A model generated the notes under the pieces. That model was not told the DNA's origin and ran no database searches. It saw only the letters and a list, made by a program, of their open reading frames with translations. The translations under genes were made by a program, and so were the position numbers. Of a stretch of 60,231 bases of DNA, positions 45,812 to 54,953 are shown in pieces (within the stretch, counting starts at the first letter, position 1; each line of letters starts with the position of its first letter). Source of the stretch: Actinoallomurus sp. (GTDB lineage Bacteria > Actinomycetota > Actinomycetes > Streptosporangiales > Streptosporangiaceae); the NCBI GenBank assembly GCA_025964685.1, contig JAOPYG010000131.1:1-60231 (forward strand). The letters are read 5' to 3'.

Positions 45812-46600
45812 ATGGGCAGCTTTGACGAGGCCACGGCGGTCCGGCGAGTCGACGACGGCCGCTACTCCGTCGAGTTGGACGCCGACTACGGCTTCGACCA
45901 GGCGCTCAACGGCGGCTACCTGATGGCGGTCCTCGCCCGTGCCGCCCTCGACGCGTCCGGCCGCCCGCATCCGATCTCCACCGCCGCGAACTTCCTGCGG
46001 GTCGCCCGCCCCGGCCCCGCCGAGGTACGGGTCGAATCGCGAAAGTCCGGGCGCACGATCGATGTCGCGCGGGTGTCGCTCGTACAGGACGGCACGCCGC
46101 TCGTCGACGCCCTCATCACCGCGGGCACGCTCGACGGCGAGGCCGAGCCCGTCTTCTCCGCGGACCCCGGTGAGCTTCCGCCGCTCGCCGACTGCGTCAC
46201 CTCCGACGGCCCTCCTGGCTCCGGCTTCGCCGCCCAGGTCGACATGCGGTACGACCGGGCCACCATGGGCTGGCTCGACGGCCAGCCGAGCGGCCGGCCG
46301 GAGATGCGGTCCTACTTCCGGCTGCGTCAGGCCTACGATCCCGACGCGATCCTGCTCGCGCTCGCCGTCGACTCGCTGCCACCGGTCGTGCTGAACACCG
46401 GAGCGCACGGCTGGTCGCCCACCGTCGAGCTGACCTGGCACATGCGGGCAGTCCCCGCGCCCGGCTGGCTGGCCCTCCACGGGAGCGGCCGGCTCGTCAG
46501 CGACGGGTGGTTCGACGAGGAGGTCGAGGTCTGGGACTCCGCGGGCAGGCTCGTCGCGCAGAGCCGTCAGATCGCCCGCGCGGGGCGTAACCGCGGCTGA
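45812..46600 (+). CDS. Acyl-CoA thioesterase (TesB-like hot-dog) family protein
   Basis: A protein of 262 residues with two hot-dog halves: [20 protein letters not shown] opens the first (like TesB/thioesterase-like DUF), and [15 protein letters not shown]-like segment [20 protein letters not shown] and [20 protein letters not shown] end the second. It likely cleaves an acyl-CoA. ATG 45812 is taken; GTG 45800 in frame would add four residues. A lone gene between the lipoprotein remnant and murI. Confidence 0.82.
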   Translation: MGSFDEATAVRRVDDGRYSVELDADYGFDQALNGGYLMAVLARAALDASGRPHPISTAANFLRVARPGPAEVRVESRKSGRTIDVARVSLVQDGTPLVDALITAGTLDGEAEPVFSADPGELPPLADCVTSDGPPGSGFAAQVDMRYDRATMGWLDGQPSGRPEMRSYFRLRQAYDPDAILLALAVDSLPPVVLNTGAHGWSPTVELTWHMRAVPAPGWLALHGSGRLVSDGWFDEEVEVWDSAGRLVAQSRQIARAGRNRG

Positions 46601-46681
46601 GACGTGCCGCGAGACGGCAACACGGGGGAAATACCGATGTGACATGCAGCGCATTGGGGCCGCGTTCGCCATCGCGTTCTC

Positions 46682-46687
46682 TAGCCT
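46682..46687 (+). promoter_or_regulatory. -10 box (TAGCCT) of a leaderless murI transcript
   Basis: TAGCCT, 8 nt before ATG 46696. No ribosome-binding sequence is visible; the longer frame up to 46639 is therefore not used. Confidence 0.5.
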
Positions 46688-46695
46688 GTGTGGTC

Positions 46696-47511
46696 ATGTC
46701 TGACGCTTCGATCGGTATCTTCGACAGTGGGGTCGGCGGGCTCACGGTCGCCCGTGCCATCCTCGACCAGCTGCCCAATGAGCCGCTGCTGTACGCCGCT
46801 GACACGGCGCGCTTCCCGTACGGGCCCAAGCCGATCGCCGAGGTGCGCGCCAACGCTCTCGAGGTGCTGGACCACCTTGTCGAACAAGGCGTGAAAATGC
46901 TCGTCATCGCCTGCAACAGCGCGAGTTCCGCGGTGCTGCGGGATGCACGCGAGCGTTATCGGATCCCCGTGGTCGAAGTCATCCAGCCCGCGGTGCGTGC
47001 GGCGGTCAGCGCGACCAGTACGGGAAAGGTGGGGTTGATAGCGACGCGTGCGACGGTGACGAGCCGCGCATATGACGACGCTTTCGCCGCTGCGCCTCAT
47101 GTGACACTGACAAGTGCCGCTTGTCCGCGTTTTGTGGAGTTCGTGGAGCGGGGCATCACCATGAGCGACGAACTTCTCGACGTCGCGCGAGACTATGTGG
47201 AACCGATTCTCGAGGCGGGCTGTGACACGCTCATCCTCGGGTGCACCCATTACCCATTGCTCACCGGAGCCATCTCTTATGTCGTCGGTGACGGGGTAAC
47301 GCTTGTATCGAGTGCCGACGAGACGGCCAAGGACGTGTATCGGGTGCTGCACGACCGCCGCCTGGCCCGTACTGAGGGCTCCCCTGAAGTCCGGCATCGT
47401 TTCCTGGCCACAGGGGATCCCGCGCCGTTCGGCGCACTCGGCCGCCGCTTCCTGGGCCCGGAGATCGGGCTCGTCGAATCCGCACCTGTGGGCATCTCGT
47501 CCTCGGCATGA
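46696..47511 (+). CDS. murI: Glutamate racemase
   Basis: A 271-residue racemase supplying D-glutamate for peptidoglycan. The N-terminal [18 protein letters not shown] and both catalytic Cys (C73 in IACNSAS, C183 in LGCTHYP) are present. Codon use in the middle of the gene is less extreme in GC3 than neighbours (for instance GCATATGACG), a mild local difference. It lies on its own with a leaderless-type promoter. Confidence 0.95.
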   Translation: MSDASIGIFDSGVGGLTVARAILDQLPNEPLLYAADTARFPYGPKPIAEVRANALEVLDHLVEQGVKMLVIACNSASSAVLRDARERYRIPVVEVIQPAVRAAVSATSTGKVGLIATRATVTSRAYDDAFAAAPHVTLTSAACPRFVEFVERGITMSDELLDVARDYVEPILEAGCDTLILGCTHYPLLTGAISYVVGDGVTLVSSADETAKDVYRVLHDRRLARTEGSPEVRHRFLATGDPAPFGALGRRFLGPEIGLVESAPVGISSSA

Positions 47512-47687
47512 GAGAACGCCCGCGGGACAATGGAGAGGGGAGCGTCGATCCAGGTGGATGACGCACTAAGGCGACGGCCGAACCACACCGCCCGCCATCG
47601 GCGACGGCCATTGACGACCGTGCCCGGAGGAGCCGCCGATTCGGCGATCGCCTCGTCCTGCCATCGGGCGACGTGAGGGGCCGGCGC

Positions 47688-48437
47688 GTGCGGATAACGG
47701 TGATCGGCTGTTCGGGGAGCTTTCCGGGACCGGACAGCCCGGCGTCCTGCTATCTGGTCCAGGCCGGCGATTTCGCGCTGCTGCTGGACCTCGGCAGCGG
47801 GGCCCTCGGTGCACTGCAACGCCACATCGGGCTCTATGACATCGACGCCATCCTGTTCACCCATCTGCACGCCGACCACTGCCTCGACCTCTGCGGTTAC
47901 TGGGTGGCGCGGCGGTACGCCCCCGACGGCCTGAAACCGCGCATTCCCGTCTACGGGCCGTGCGGTGTCGCCGCGCGGATGGCACGCGCGTACGACCTGG
48001 ATCCCGAGCCGGGCATGTCGGAGGCGTTCGACTTCCGCACGCTTTCACCTGGCTCGTTCCAGATCGGCCCGTTCACCGTGACGGCGGCGCGGATGCGGCA
48101 TCCCGTCGAGGCGTACGGCTTCCGCGTCGATCATGGTGATGCGTCCATCGCGTACTCCGGCGACACCGGCAAATGCGACGAGCTCGTCGACCTGGCCCAG
48201 GGCGTCGACCTCCTCCTGGCCGAGGCGTCGTTCGTCGAACGGCCGGGCCTGCCGGACGACCTGCACCTCACCGCGCGGCAGGCCGGTGAACACGCCGCGC
48301 GCGCCGACGCCAAGCGGCTCGTCCTGACCCATCTCGTGCCGTGGAACGACAACGACAACAGCCTCGCCGAGGCGAAGGCCAGCGGATACCGCGGTCACAT
48401 CGAGCTGGCCTCGCAGGGCGCGGTGTACGACGTGTAG
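47688..48437 (+). CDS. MBL-fold metallohydrolase
   Basis: A 249-residue metallo-beta-lactamase-fold hydrolase: THLHADHCLDL holds the HxHxDH zinc site, the Asp in YSGDTGKCDE and the His in LVLTHLVPWND complete it. It resembles RNase Z-like/cyclic-nucleotide phosphodiesterase-type single-domain hydrolases of actinobacteria that sit by murI and rph, as here. GTG 47688 follows GAGGGGC; GTG 47673 is an alternative. Reaction not certain. Confidence 0.85.
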   Translation: MRITVIGCSGSFPGPDSPASCYLVQAGDFALLLDLGSGALGALQRHIGLYDIDAILFTHLHADHCLDLCGYWVARRYAPDGLKPRIPVYGPCGVAARMARAYDLDPEPGMSEAFDFRTLSPGSFQIGPFTVTAARMRHPVEAYGFRVDHGDASIAYSGDTGKCDELVDLAQGVDLLLAEASFVERPGLPDDLHLTARQAGEHAARADAKRLVLTHLVPWNDNDNSLAEAKASGYRGHIELASQGAVYDV

Positions 48438-48478
48438 CGATCGCGGCCGGGCCGCCACGACCCGCGGTCCGGTCTCGA

Positions 48479-48484
48479 TAGGGT
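48479..48484 (+). promoter_or_regulatory. -10 box (TAGGGT) of a leaderless rph transcript
   Basis: TAGGGT, 7 nt before ATG 48492, so rph-rdgB are probably transcribed from their own leaderless promoter. Confidence 0.5.
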
Positions 48485-48491
48485 TGACGGC

Positions 48492-49211
48492 ATGGCTCGT
48501 CCCGACGATCGTTCAGCCGACCAGCTTCGCCCCGTCACCATCCGCCGCGGATGGCTCACCCACGCGGAGGGCTCGGTCCTCGTGGAGTTCGGCGGCACGC
48601 GTGTACTCTGTGCCGCCACCGTGCAGGGCTCGGTGCCCCGGTGGCGCCGTGACTCCGGCCTCGGCTGGGTCACCGCCGAGTACGCGATGCTGCCGCGCGC
48701 GACCACGACCCGCAACGACCGCGAGTCGGTCCGAGGCAAGATCGGCGGCCGTACGCACGAGATCTCGCGTCTCGTCGGCCGCTCGCTGCGGGCCTGCGTC
48801 GACTACAAGGCCCTCGGCGAGAACACCATCCTGCTCGACTGCGACGTGCTGGAGGCCGACGGCGGCACCCGCACGGCCGCGATCACCGGAGCGTACGTCG
48901 CACTGGCCGACGCGATCGGCTGGATGCGCGAGCGCAAGATGATCAAGACCAGCCCGCTGGTCGGCTCCGTCGCGGCGGTGAGCGTGGGCATCGTGGACGG
49001 CGAGCCCCGCCTCGACCTGTGTTACGAGGAGGACGTCGCGGCCGAGACCGACATGAACGTCGTGTGCACCGGCGACGGCCGCTTCGTCGAGGTGCAGGGC
49101 ACCGCCGAGGGACAGCCGTTCGACCGCGCCGAACTCGACGCGCTGCTCGACCTCGCCGCCGGCGGCTGCGCCGACCTCACCCGGATCCAGCAGGAGGCCC
49201 TGGGCTCGTGA
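48492..49211 (+). CDS. rph: Ribonuclease PH
   Basis: A 239-residue phosphorolytic 3'-exonuclease that trims tRNA 3' ends. [72 protein letters not shown] and [18 protein letters not shown] are the conserved blocks. It overlaps rdgB by 4 bases (GTGA). Confidence 0.95.
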   Translation: MARPDDRSADQLRPVTIRRGWLTHAEGSVLVEFGGTRVLCAATVQGSVPRWRRDSGLGWVTAEYAMLPRATTTRNDRESVRGKIGGRTHEISRLVGRSLRACVDYKALGENTILLDCDVLEADGGTRTAAITGAYVALADAIGWMRERKMIKTSPLVGSVAAVSVGIVDGEPRLDLCYEEDVAAETDMNVVCTGDGRFVEVQGTAEGQPFDRAELDALLDLAAGGCADLTRIQQEALGS

Positions 49212-49786
49212 AGGTCGTACTCGCCACCCGCAACCAAGGCAAGATCGTGGAGCTGCGGCGGATCCTGGACGACATCGACGTCGTCGGCCTCGATGAGTAC
49301 CCCGGCGCCCCGGACGTCCCCGAGACCGAGCTGACCTTCCAGGGCAACGCCCTGCTGAAGGCGCGCGCGATCGCGGCACACACCGGCCTTCCCGCCGTGG
49401 CCGACGACTCGGGCCTGTGCGTCGACGCGCTGAACGGCATGCCGGGCGTGTTCTCGGCCCGGTGGGCGGGCGGGCACGGCGACGACGAGGCCCACCTCGA
49501 CCTGCTGCTCGGCCAGCTGTCCGACGTGGCGCCCGAACACCGGGCCGCCCGCTTCGTCTGCGTGGCCGCGATCGCGTGGCCGTCGGGCGAAGAACATTCG
49601 GTCGAGGGCCACCTGACCGGGCACGTCATCGGCGAACGCCGCGGGACCAACGGCTTCGGCTACGACCCGATCTTCGTCCCCCACGACGAGAGCCGTACGA
49701 CGGCGGAGCTCTCCCCGGAGGAGAAGGACGCCATCAGCCACCGCGGAAAGGCCTTCCGCGCCCTCGCCGAACGCCTCAACGCCTGA
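49208..49786 (+). CDS. rdgB: XTP/dITP pyrophosphatase (RdgB/HAM1)
   Basis: A 192-residue house-cleaning pyrophosphatase that removes ITP/XTP. N-terminal [49 protein letters not shown] and [10 protein letters not shown] are typical. GTG 49208 overlaps the rph stop, so translation is coupled. A MITE-like element begins 14 nt after its stop. Confidence 0.95.
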   Translation: MKVVLATRNQGKIVELRRILDDIDVVGLDEYPGAPDVPETELTFQGNALLKARAIAAHTGLPAVADDSGLCVDALNGMPGVFSARWAGGHGDDEAHLDLLLGQLSDVAPEHRAARFVCVAAIAWPSGEEHSVEGHLTGHVIGERRGTNGFGYDPIFVPHDESRTTAELSPEEKDAISHRGKAFRALAERLNA

Positions 49787-49800
49787 CTCCTCCCAGGGCG

Positions 49801-49952
49801 CTAGGGCTGTCTGGTAAATCCTGTCCGGCTGCGCGGCGCCCAGACGACGTCTCGCCGCGTTGTCGTCAGTCGCCAGGCTGACTCCCTCCTCTGCCTTGTG
49901 ACGCGCCGCCTGGACGCCGCTCGCTACGAACGCGATTCGTCAGTACACCTAG
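49801..49952. mobile_element. MITE-like non-autonomous element, about 150 bp
   Basis: The stretch between two CTAG tetramers (49801-49804 and 49949-49952) has imperfect inverted halves: the left end GGGCTGTCTGGTAAATCCTG pairs with the reverse of the right end (CTGACGAATCGCG), and the match goes on through GCGCGGCGCCCAGACGACG against GAGCGGCGTCCAGGCGGCG. TA or CTAG would be the target duplication, as for IS630- or IS5-type elements. There is no ORF inside, so it would need a transposase in trans. Its right TA/CTAG overlaps the stop codon of the anti-sigma-like gene on the minus strand. Confidence 0.6.
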
Positions 49953-50872
49953 TGCGTGCGGACGCGCAGGCGGATGTCGGTGCCGTTCGGGCCCGTGCGG
50001 AGTTGTACCAGCGGGCACAGCATGCGGACGCCCCAGAGGCCGAAGCCGGTCCGGACGAGCGGGTCGGGGGGCAGGAAGCCCGGCAGGCCCTGCGGCTGCC
50101 AGTGGCCGCCGTCCGTCACGTCGACCACGAGGTCGCCCTCGTCGGCCCACGTGCGGCAGGTGACCGGAGGCAGGCCGTGCCGGATGGCGTTGGTGGCGAC
50201 CTCCGTCGTGGCGACGAGCAGGTCGTGGAGGCGGGCGGAGGAGATGCCGTGGTCCTCGGCGTGGTCGCCGACGAAGGCGCGCAGCGCGCACAGGTCGATG
50301 CCGTCGACCGGCATCTCGCGGGCGTCCGGCGGGACGGGCGGCAGCGGCTGCCGGTCCATCTCGGCGTACACCGCGCGGGGGTCGAGGTAGGCGTCGTTGG
50401 CTCGGGGACCGGACTCGCCGAGCAGCTCAGGGTGGGAGCGCAGTGCGCCGTCGAGGATCTCCGCCGCGGTGGTGCGCTCGTCATAGAGGCACAGCACGGC
50501 GCCGTCGACGTCGGCGAACGCCTGGTTGACCATTGATTCGTACCGGGTCCACTCGGCGACCTCGGCGGCGGTGCCGTGCTCCCAGCCGGGCTCGGCGATG
50601 GCCCGGAGGTGGACGCCCGGATGGTCGTCGATGAAGGAGCTGTAGGCGGCGATGGTGCGGGTGGGCTGGGAGTACCAGTGCGCGGCGTCGCGGAACTCCA
50701 CCTTACCGGCGGCGGCGCCGAGCGCCCGGTGAAGGGTCTCGGCGGAGGCGGCGGGGACGACGGCCAGCACGGCCTCGCCCGCCTCCAGACCCTGTCTTAA
50801 GAAGGGCAGCGCGGCGTCGAGGAACGCCTCCTCGCTGGAGTAGAGCCTCGCCCGGTGGATGAGCTTGGTCAC
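49949..50872 (-). CDS. MEDS domain plus HATPase anti-sigma-like regulator
   Basis: A 307-residue protein. The N-terminal half is a MEDS sensory domain (YSSEEAFLDAALPFLRQGLE, then RTIAAYSSFIDDHPGVH); the C-terminal half is a serine-kinase-like ATPase with N box TTEVATNAIRHG, DLVVDVTDGG and GFGLWGVRML. It resembles RsbA-type regulators that act in sigma-factor partner switching. The start overlaps the end of the next gene by 4 nt. The stop TAG lies in the end of the MITE-like element. No sigma factor or STAS antagonist alone is next to it, other than the STAS-containing partner. Confidence 0.85.
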   Translation of the reverse strand: MTKLIHRARLYSSEEAFLDAALPFLRQGLEAGEAVLAVVPAASAETLHRALGAAAGKVEFRDAAHWYSQPTRTIAAYSSFIDDHPGVHLRAIAEPGWEHGTAAEVAEWTRYESMVNQAFADVDGAVLCLYDERTTAAEILDGALRSHPELLGESGPRANDAYLDPRAVYAEMDRQPLPPVPPDAREMPVDGIDLCALRAFVGDHAEDHGISSARLHDLLVATTEVATNAIRHGLPPVTCRTWADEGDLVVDVTDGGHWQPQGLPGFLPPDPLVRTGFGLWGVRMLCPLVQLRTGPNGTDIRLRVRTH

Positions 50873-51771
50873 GGCGCCTCACCGTTGCCGATCTTCAGCC
50901 AGGGGAACATCGGACCGCCCACCAGCTGTACGACCTCGGTCAGGTCGGGGGAAGGGTCGTCAAGGATCAGGCAGCCGCGGGCCGCCATCTGCATGGCCGC
51001 GCCGGCCATCATGCTCAGTGCGCCCAGGTCGATGAACCGCAGATCGCGCACATTGAGGTGGACGTCGCCGCCGTGCACCGTGACGGCGTGCAGGGCCTCG
51101 GCGAACACGGTGTGCCGTGCGCCGTCGAGCTCGCCCTTGAGGCGCAGGCCGCGAGGGGTGTAGGTGCGGGTGATGGTCAGCACTCCATCGTCGAAGTCAG
51201 GGTCGGCGCCCACGAGAACCTCGTGTGTCTGTTTGAGTGCGGTGAGCTCGTCGCGCGTGCAGGAGCGCCGGTCGACCTGGCAGATGGCCATCGCATTGGT
51301 GCTGGGGGCGATGGCCGCGTCGACACCGGCCTCGCAGTGCAGCACCCGGTCCTGGCCGCTGTGCTGCCGCACCGCCCACGTCATGTCCGCCGTGATGCGG
51401 ACGCCGCGGAACCGTTCGCGCTCCGCTCGTGCCAGCACGTCCTCTAAGGACGCGACCATACGGCCGGGGTCGAAGACCCCGGCCGTCAGGCAGGCCTCGG
51501 CCCGCGGAAGGACCGCGAGCTGGCCGGAACTGAGATAGGTGTCGGCATCCAGGTCGCCGCGCGCTCGCAGACCGGGGAGGTCACGCGGATCGGCGTCGGT
51601 GATGTAGATGACCTTGTCCGAGGTGAGCAGCCCGTCGCGAAGGAACGCGCCGACGACCTGCTCCTGCTCTTCCCTGCTGGAGTAGGAGAACCAGGCGTGG
51701 TCTCCGGGCAGCATCTGGCCGACGGACCGCTCGGCGAACCAACTGTCCATGGGCTCCACCCCGCGTGGCAT
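50869..51771 (-). CDS. MEDS and STAS domain protein
   Basis: A 300-residue protein with an N-terminal MEDS domain (GDHAWFSYSSREEQEQVVGA, then AFLRDGLLTSDKVIYITD) and a C-terminal STAS-like domain (TPRGLRLKGELDGARHTVFA, VHLNVRDLRFIDLGALSMM). This is the antagonist half of a partner-switching pair; the neighbouring gene is the HATPase half. The Ser of a phosphorylation site in such STAS domains is not certain here: the corresponding region reads RFIDLGALSM. ATG 51771 (behind GGAGG at 11 nt) or ATG 51750 (GGTGGAG close) can be the start. Overlaps the partner by 4 bases. Confidence 0.83.
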   Translation of the reverse strand: MPRGVEPMDSWFAERSVGQMLPGDHAWFSYSSREEQEQVVGAFLRDGLLTSDKVIYITDADPRDLPGLRARGDLDADTYLSSGQLAVLPRAEACLTAGVFDPGRMVASLEDVLARAERERFRGVRITADMTWAVRQHSGQDRVLHCEAGVDAAIAPSTNAMAICQVDRRSCTRDELTALKQTHEVLVGADPDFDDGVLTITRTYTPRGLRLKGELDGARHTVFAEALHAVTVHGGDVHLNVRDLRFIDLGALSMMAGAAMQMAARGCLILDDPSPDLTEVVQLVGGPMFPWLKIGNGEAP

Positions 51772-51824
51772 CAGCAGGTGTCCTCCAGCTTAAGGCCATC
51801 GACTCTGCGTGACGACTCTTTCAC

Positions 51825-52322
51825 TCATATCAATTCCGTATGCGGATTGAACCCACCGTACCGGCCACGGTGGTACAGGAGAGGCTCGCCCGACGAACCC
51901 ACTTCCGTTCCGACGACGAGCCCGACGACGAGCCAGTGGTCGCCCAGCGCGATGGTGTCGTAGGGCTCGCAGAGCAGATGGACCGTGACCCCGCTGAGGA
52001 GCGGCACGTCGTACGGTCCGGGGCGCCATCGCGTGGGCGCGCCGAAGCGGTCGACACCGCGTCCCGCGAAACGCGCCGCGATCGCGGCCTGGTCGCCGGC
52101 GAGCACGTTGACCGCGAAGTAGTCCGCCTGCCGCAGGTCCGGCCAGGTCGTGGACTCGCGGCTCACGCAGAACGACACCAGCGGCGGGTCGAGGCTGACC
52201 GAGGTCAGCGACGTCGCGGTCAGCCCCACCGGGCCCGGCCCGGTGACCACGACCACGCCGGCGGCGTGCCGGCGGAGCGCGTGACGGAACCGGTTCGCGT
52301 CCACGATCGGGGTCTGCCTCAC
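51825..52322 (-). CDS. Flavin reductase (HpaC-like) of the sulfonate operon
   Basis: A 165-residue flavin reductase-like FMN-binding protein, recognised by ALRRHAAGVVVVTG, LTATSLTSVSLDPPLVSFCV, and ADYFAVNVLAGDQAAIA. It would supply reduced flavin to the monooxygenase, next to the SsuE-type reductase. Start GTG 52322 overlaps the ssuE stop by 4 bases (GTGA) and is preferred to the GTG at 52304. Last gene of the ssu set. Confidence 0.84.
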   Translation of the reverse strand: MRQTPIVDANRFRHALRRHAAGVVVVTGPGPVGLTATSLTSVSLDPPLVSFCVSRESTTWPDLRQADYFAVNVLAGDQAAIAARFAGRGVDRFGAPTRWRPGPYDVPLLSGVTVHLLCEPYDTIALGDHWLVVGLVVGTEVGSSGEPLLYHRGRYGGFNPHTELI

Positions 52323-52858
52323 TCGTGTGCCCACCGGCCGCCTGCCCTCCGGGTCGCCTCCGGCAGCCGTACGGCCGCCGCCCACTCGGCGAGGATCTCC
52401 TCGATCCGGCCCAGGTCCGACTCGACCACGGCCAGGCCCGGGGTGGGGACGGTCGCGCCGAGTTCGACCAGGAGCGGGCGCAGGTGCACCTCGACGGCGA
52501 GCGCGTGCCGGGGCGAACCCATCACGAGCAACGGCAGGGCGATGACCCCGTCGAGCGAGGGCACCCGGTCCAGGAACGCCTTCAGCAGGCCGGTGTACGT
52601 GCCCTTGTACGTGGGGCTCGCGACCAGCAGGACACCGGCCGAGGTGACCCGTTCCACCGCGTCCTCCACCAGGGCGGAGGGGTGCGGGCCGAGCAGGACG
52701 GGCGCGAGCGCCGTCAGGTCGATGATCTCGGCGGTCGCCTCCGGCGCGAGCGCCCGTGCCGCCTGCGCCGCGACCGCGTGCGTCCGCGACGCCGGACGTG
52801 GGTTGCCGACCAGCACGACGACGTCCGCGCCGTACTCCGTGGAAGGTGGGGCGCTCAC
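52319..52858 (-). CDS. ssuE: NADPH-dependent FMN reductase, SsuE-like
   Basis: A 179-residue flavodoxin-like reductase: VVVLVGNPRPASRTHAVAAQ binds the FMN phosphate and VASPTYKGTYTGLLKAFLDR is the FMN-binding loop. In the ssu pathway it reduces FMN for SsuD. It overlaps ssuD by 4 nt and the second flavin reductase by 4 nt. The second reductase in the same operon suggests redundancy. Confidence 0.88.
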   Translation of the reverse strand: MSAPPSTEYGADVVVLVGNPRPASRTHAVAAQAARALAPEATAEIIDLTALAPVLLGPHPSALVEDAVERVTSAGVLLVASPTYKGTYTGLLKAFLDRVPSLDGVIALPLLVMGSPRHALAVEVHLRPLLVELGATVPTPGLAVVESDLGRIEEILAEWAAAVRLPEATRRAGGRWAHE

Positions 52859-53961
52859 GCGGCCTCCTTCAGCAGGCCGAGGCGGTTCAGCTCCGGGAGT
52901 ACGCCTTCGCCGAACCAGTACGCCTCCTCCAGATGCGGGTAGCCCGACAGGACGAACTCATCGATGCCGAGCGAGGCGTACTCCGCGATGCGTTCGGCGA
53001 CCTGGGTGTGGCTGCCGACGAGTGCGGTGCCGGCACCGCCGCGAATGAGGCCGACGCCCGCCCACAGGTTCGGGTAGATCTCCAGGTCATGGGTGGAGCC
53101 GCCGGTGCGGAAATCCTCGTGCAGCGCCCGCATCCGCGCCTGGCCGACCGACTCGCTGCGGGCCAGGCCCTCCTGGGCGGCGGCGATCTCCGCCGGGTCC
53201 AGGTCGTCGAGCAGCCGTTCGGCGGCGCTCCACGCCTCCTTGGCCGAATCGCGGGTGACGACGTGCAGCCGGATGCCGAAGCGAAGTGTCCGGCCTTCAC
53301 GCTCGGCGAGCTCGCGCATCCAGTCGATCTTCTGCTGGACCTGGATGGGTGGTTCGCCCCAGGTCAGGTACGCGTCCACGTGCTTGGCCGCCACCGGTCC
53401 CGCCGCCGGGGACGAACCTCCGAAGTAGATCTGGGGAAGCGGATCGGGTACCGCCGACACCGTCGCGCCCTCGACCTCGTAGTAGTTGCCGTTGAAGTCG
53501 TAGGGCTGCCCGCTCCACGCGCCGCGAACGATGGACAGGAACTCATCCGTACGTGCGTAGCGCTCGTCGTGGGAGAGATGGTCGCCGAAGCGCGCCTGCT
53601 CGGTGCGCTCCCCGCCGGTGACGATGTTGAGCAGGAGCCGGCCGCGGGAGAGCCGCTGGTAGGTCGCGGCCATCTGGGCCGCGAGCGTCGGGGACAGGAA
53701 GCCCGGCCGGAAGGCCACCAGGAACTTCAGCCGCTCGGTCTCGCGGGTCAGGGCGGCCGTGGTCAGCCAGGCGTCTTCGCACTGCGTCCCGGTCGGCGTG
53801 AGCACGCCCTCGAAGCCGAGCTGCTCGGCCGCGCGCGCGATCTGCGTGAGGTACTCGATGTCCGGCGGACGCTGCACCCCGCGCCGGGCGGCGCCGTGGC
53901 CACCGCCGACGAGGTTGCGGCCGTCGCCGCTCGTGGGCAGGAACCTGTGGAACTTCGTCAT
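52855..53961 (-). CDS. ssuD: FMNH2-dependent alkanesulfonate monooxygenase
   Basis: A 368-residue LLM-class TIM-barrel monooxygenase that releases sulfite and an aldehyde from alkanesulfonates. RFLPTSGDGRN at the N-terminus, ARAAEQLGFEGVLTPTGTQC, FLVAFRPGFLSPTLAAQMAA, NIVTGGERTEQARFGDHL and YFGGSSPAAGPVAA are as in SsuD, including H-x and Cys near residue 60. Between ssuA and ssuE with 4-nt overlaps. Confidence 0.92.
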   Translation of the reverse strand: MTKFHRFLPTSGDGRNLVGGGHGAARRGVQRPPDIEYLTQIARAAEQLGFEGVLTPTGTQCEDAWLTTAALTRETERLKFLVAFRPGFLSPTLAAQMAATYQRLSRGRLLLNIVTGGERTEQARFGDHLSHDERYARTDEFLSIVRGAWSGQPYDFNGNYYEVEGATVSAVPDPLPQIYFGGSSPAAGPVAAKHVDAYLTWGEPPIQVQQKIDWMRELAEREGRTLRFGIRLHVVTRDSAKEAWSAAERLLDDLDPAEIAAAQEGLARSESVGQARMRALHEDFRTGGSTHDLEIYPNLWAGVGLIRGGAGTALVGSHTQVAERIAEYASLGIDEFVLSGYPHLEEAYWFGEGVLPELNRLGLLKEAA

Positions 53962-54953
53962 GAGGACCCTCCTGGGACGGTGTCGTGGAAGCGCCGGTCG
54001 ACGAAGTCGCCGATCTTCAACCGGCCGGGAATGAGCTTCGCGTCGGAGAAGGCGTCGGCGAGCTGCTGCTCACCCGCGATCACCGTGTCGTCGACCTGGA
54101 CCGGCTTGGTGACGCGCCGGTGCGCGGCGACCTGGGCGACCGCCAAGGGCAGGCCGATCTGCGCCGACCAGGTCTTCGCCCACTGCGTTTGGTGGGTGGC
54201 GGCCCAGACCGTGGCACGGTCCAGCCGGGTCAGGTAGTCGCGGATCGCCGCGACCTTGGCCTTGTCCTTCAGCGCCTTGGCGGCGGCGACGTTGAACTGG
54301 TAGTTGGTGCCGAAGCCGTTGCCGTACACCAGGGCGCGGGCGCCGGTCTGCGCCTGGGCCTGTGCGGTGTAGGGGTCCCAGATCGACCAGGCGTCGACCC
54401 GGCCCGCGCTGAACGCCGAGAGCGCGTCGGCGGGCTGGAGGTACTGCGGCTGGATGTCGCCGAACGTGAGCCCGGCCTTCCTCAGCACGCCGAGGAGGAG
54501 CGCGTGCGCGGAGCTCCCCTTGGCCAGCGCGATCTTCTTGCCCTTGAGGTCCTGGATCGTCCGGATCGCTGACGTCTTCGGCACGAGGACGGCCTGTGCC
54601 GCCAGGTTCTGGTCGCCCGCCGCGACGATCTTGATCTTCGATCCGGCGGCGGCGGCGAAGATCGGCGGGGTGTTGCCGACCGCGCCGATGTCGATCGCGC
54701 CCGCGTTGGCGGCCTCGAGCAGCGGCGGCCCGGAGGTGAACTGCGACCAGGTGATCTTGTATTTGACGCCGGTCAGCTCGCCGGCCGCCTGGAGCAGGGC
54801 CTGTGATCCCGCCTTCTGGTCACCGACGTGGAGCGACACCTTCGTGAGGTCGACCGTGCCGTCCTTGCGGATCGCCGCCGCGCCGCCGCCGGCCGAGCCG
54901 CCGCAACTCGTGAGCAGGACGAGCGCGCCGAACAACGGGAGGAGCTTCTTCAT
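53958..54953 (-). CDS. ssuA: Aliphatic sulfonate ABC transporter substrate-binding lipoprotein
   Basis: A 331-residue lipoprotein. The signal MKKLLPLFGALVLLTSC has a lipobox with C17, followed by a type 2 solute-binding fold: KVSLHVGDQKAGSQALLQAA, ANAGAIDIGAVGNTPPIFAA and DLKGKKIALAKGSSAH are typical of SsuA/TauA. It captures sulfonates for SsuBC. Start overlaps the ssuB stop by 4 nt. Confidence 0.92.
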   Translation of the reverse strand: MKKLLPLFGALVLLTSCGGSAGGGAAAIRKDGTVDLTKVSLHVGDQKAGSQALLQAAGELTGVKYKITWSQFTSGPPLLEAANAGAIDIGAVGNTPPIFAAAAGSKIKIVAAGDQNLAAQAVLVPKTSAIRTIQDLKGKKIALAKGSSAHALLLGVLRKAGLTFGDIQPQYLQPADALSAFSAGRVDAWSIWDPYTAQAQAQTGARALVYGNGFGTNYQFNVAAAKALKDKAKVAAIRDYLTRLDRATVWAATHQTQWAKTWSAQIGLPLAVAQVAAHRRVTKPVQVDDTVIAGEQQLADAFSDAKLIPGRLKIGDFVDRRFHDTVPGGSS

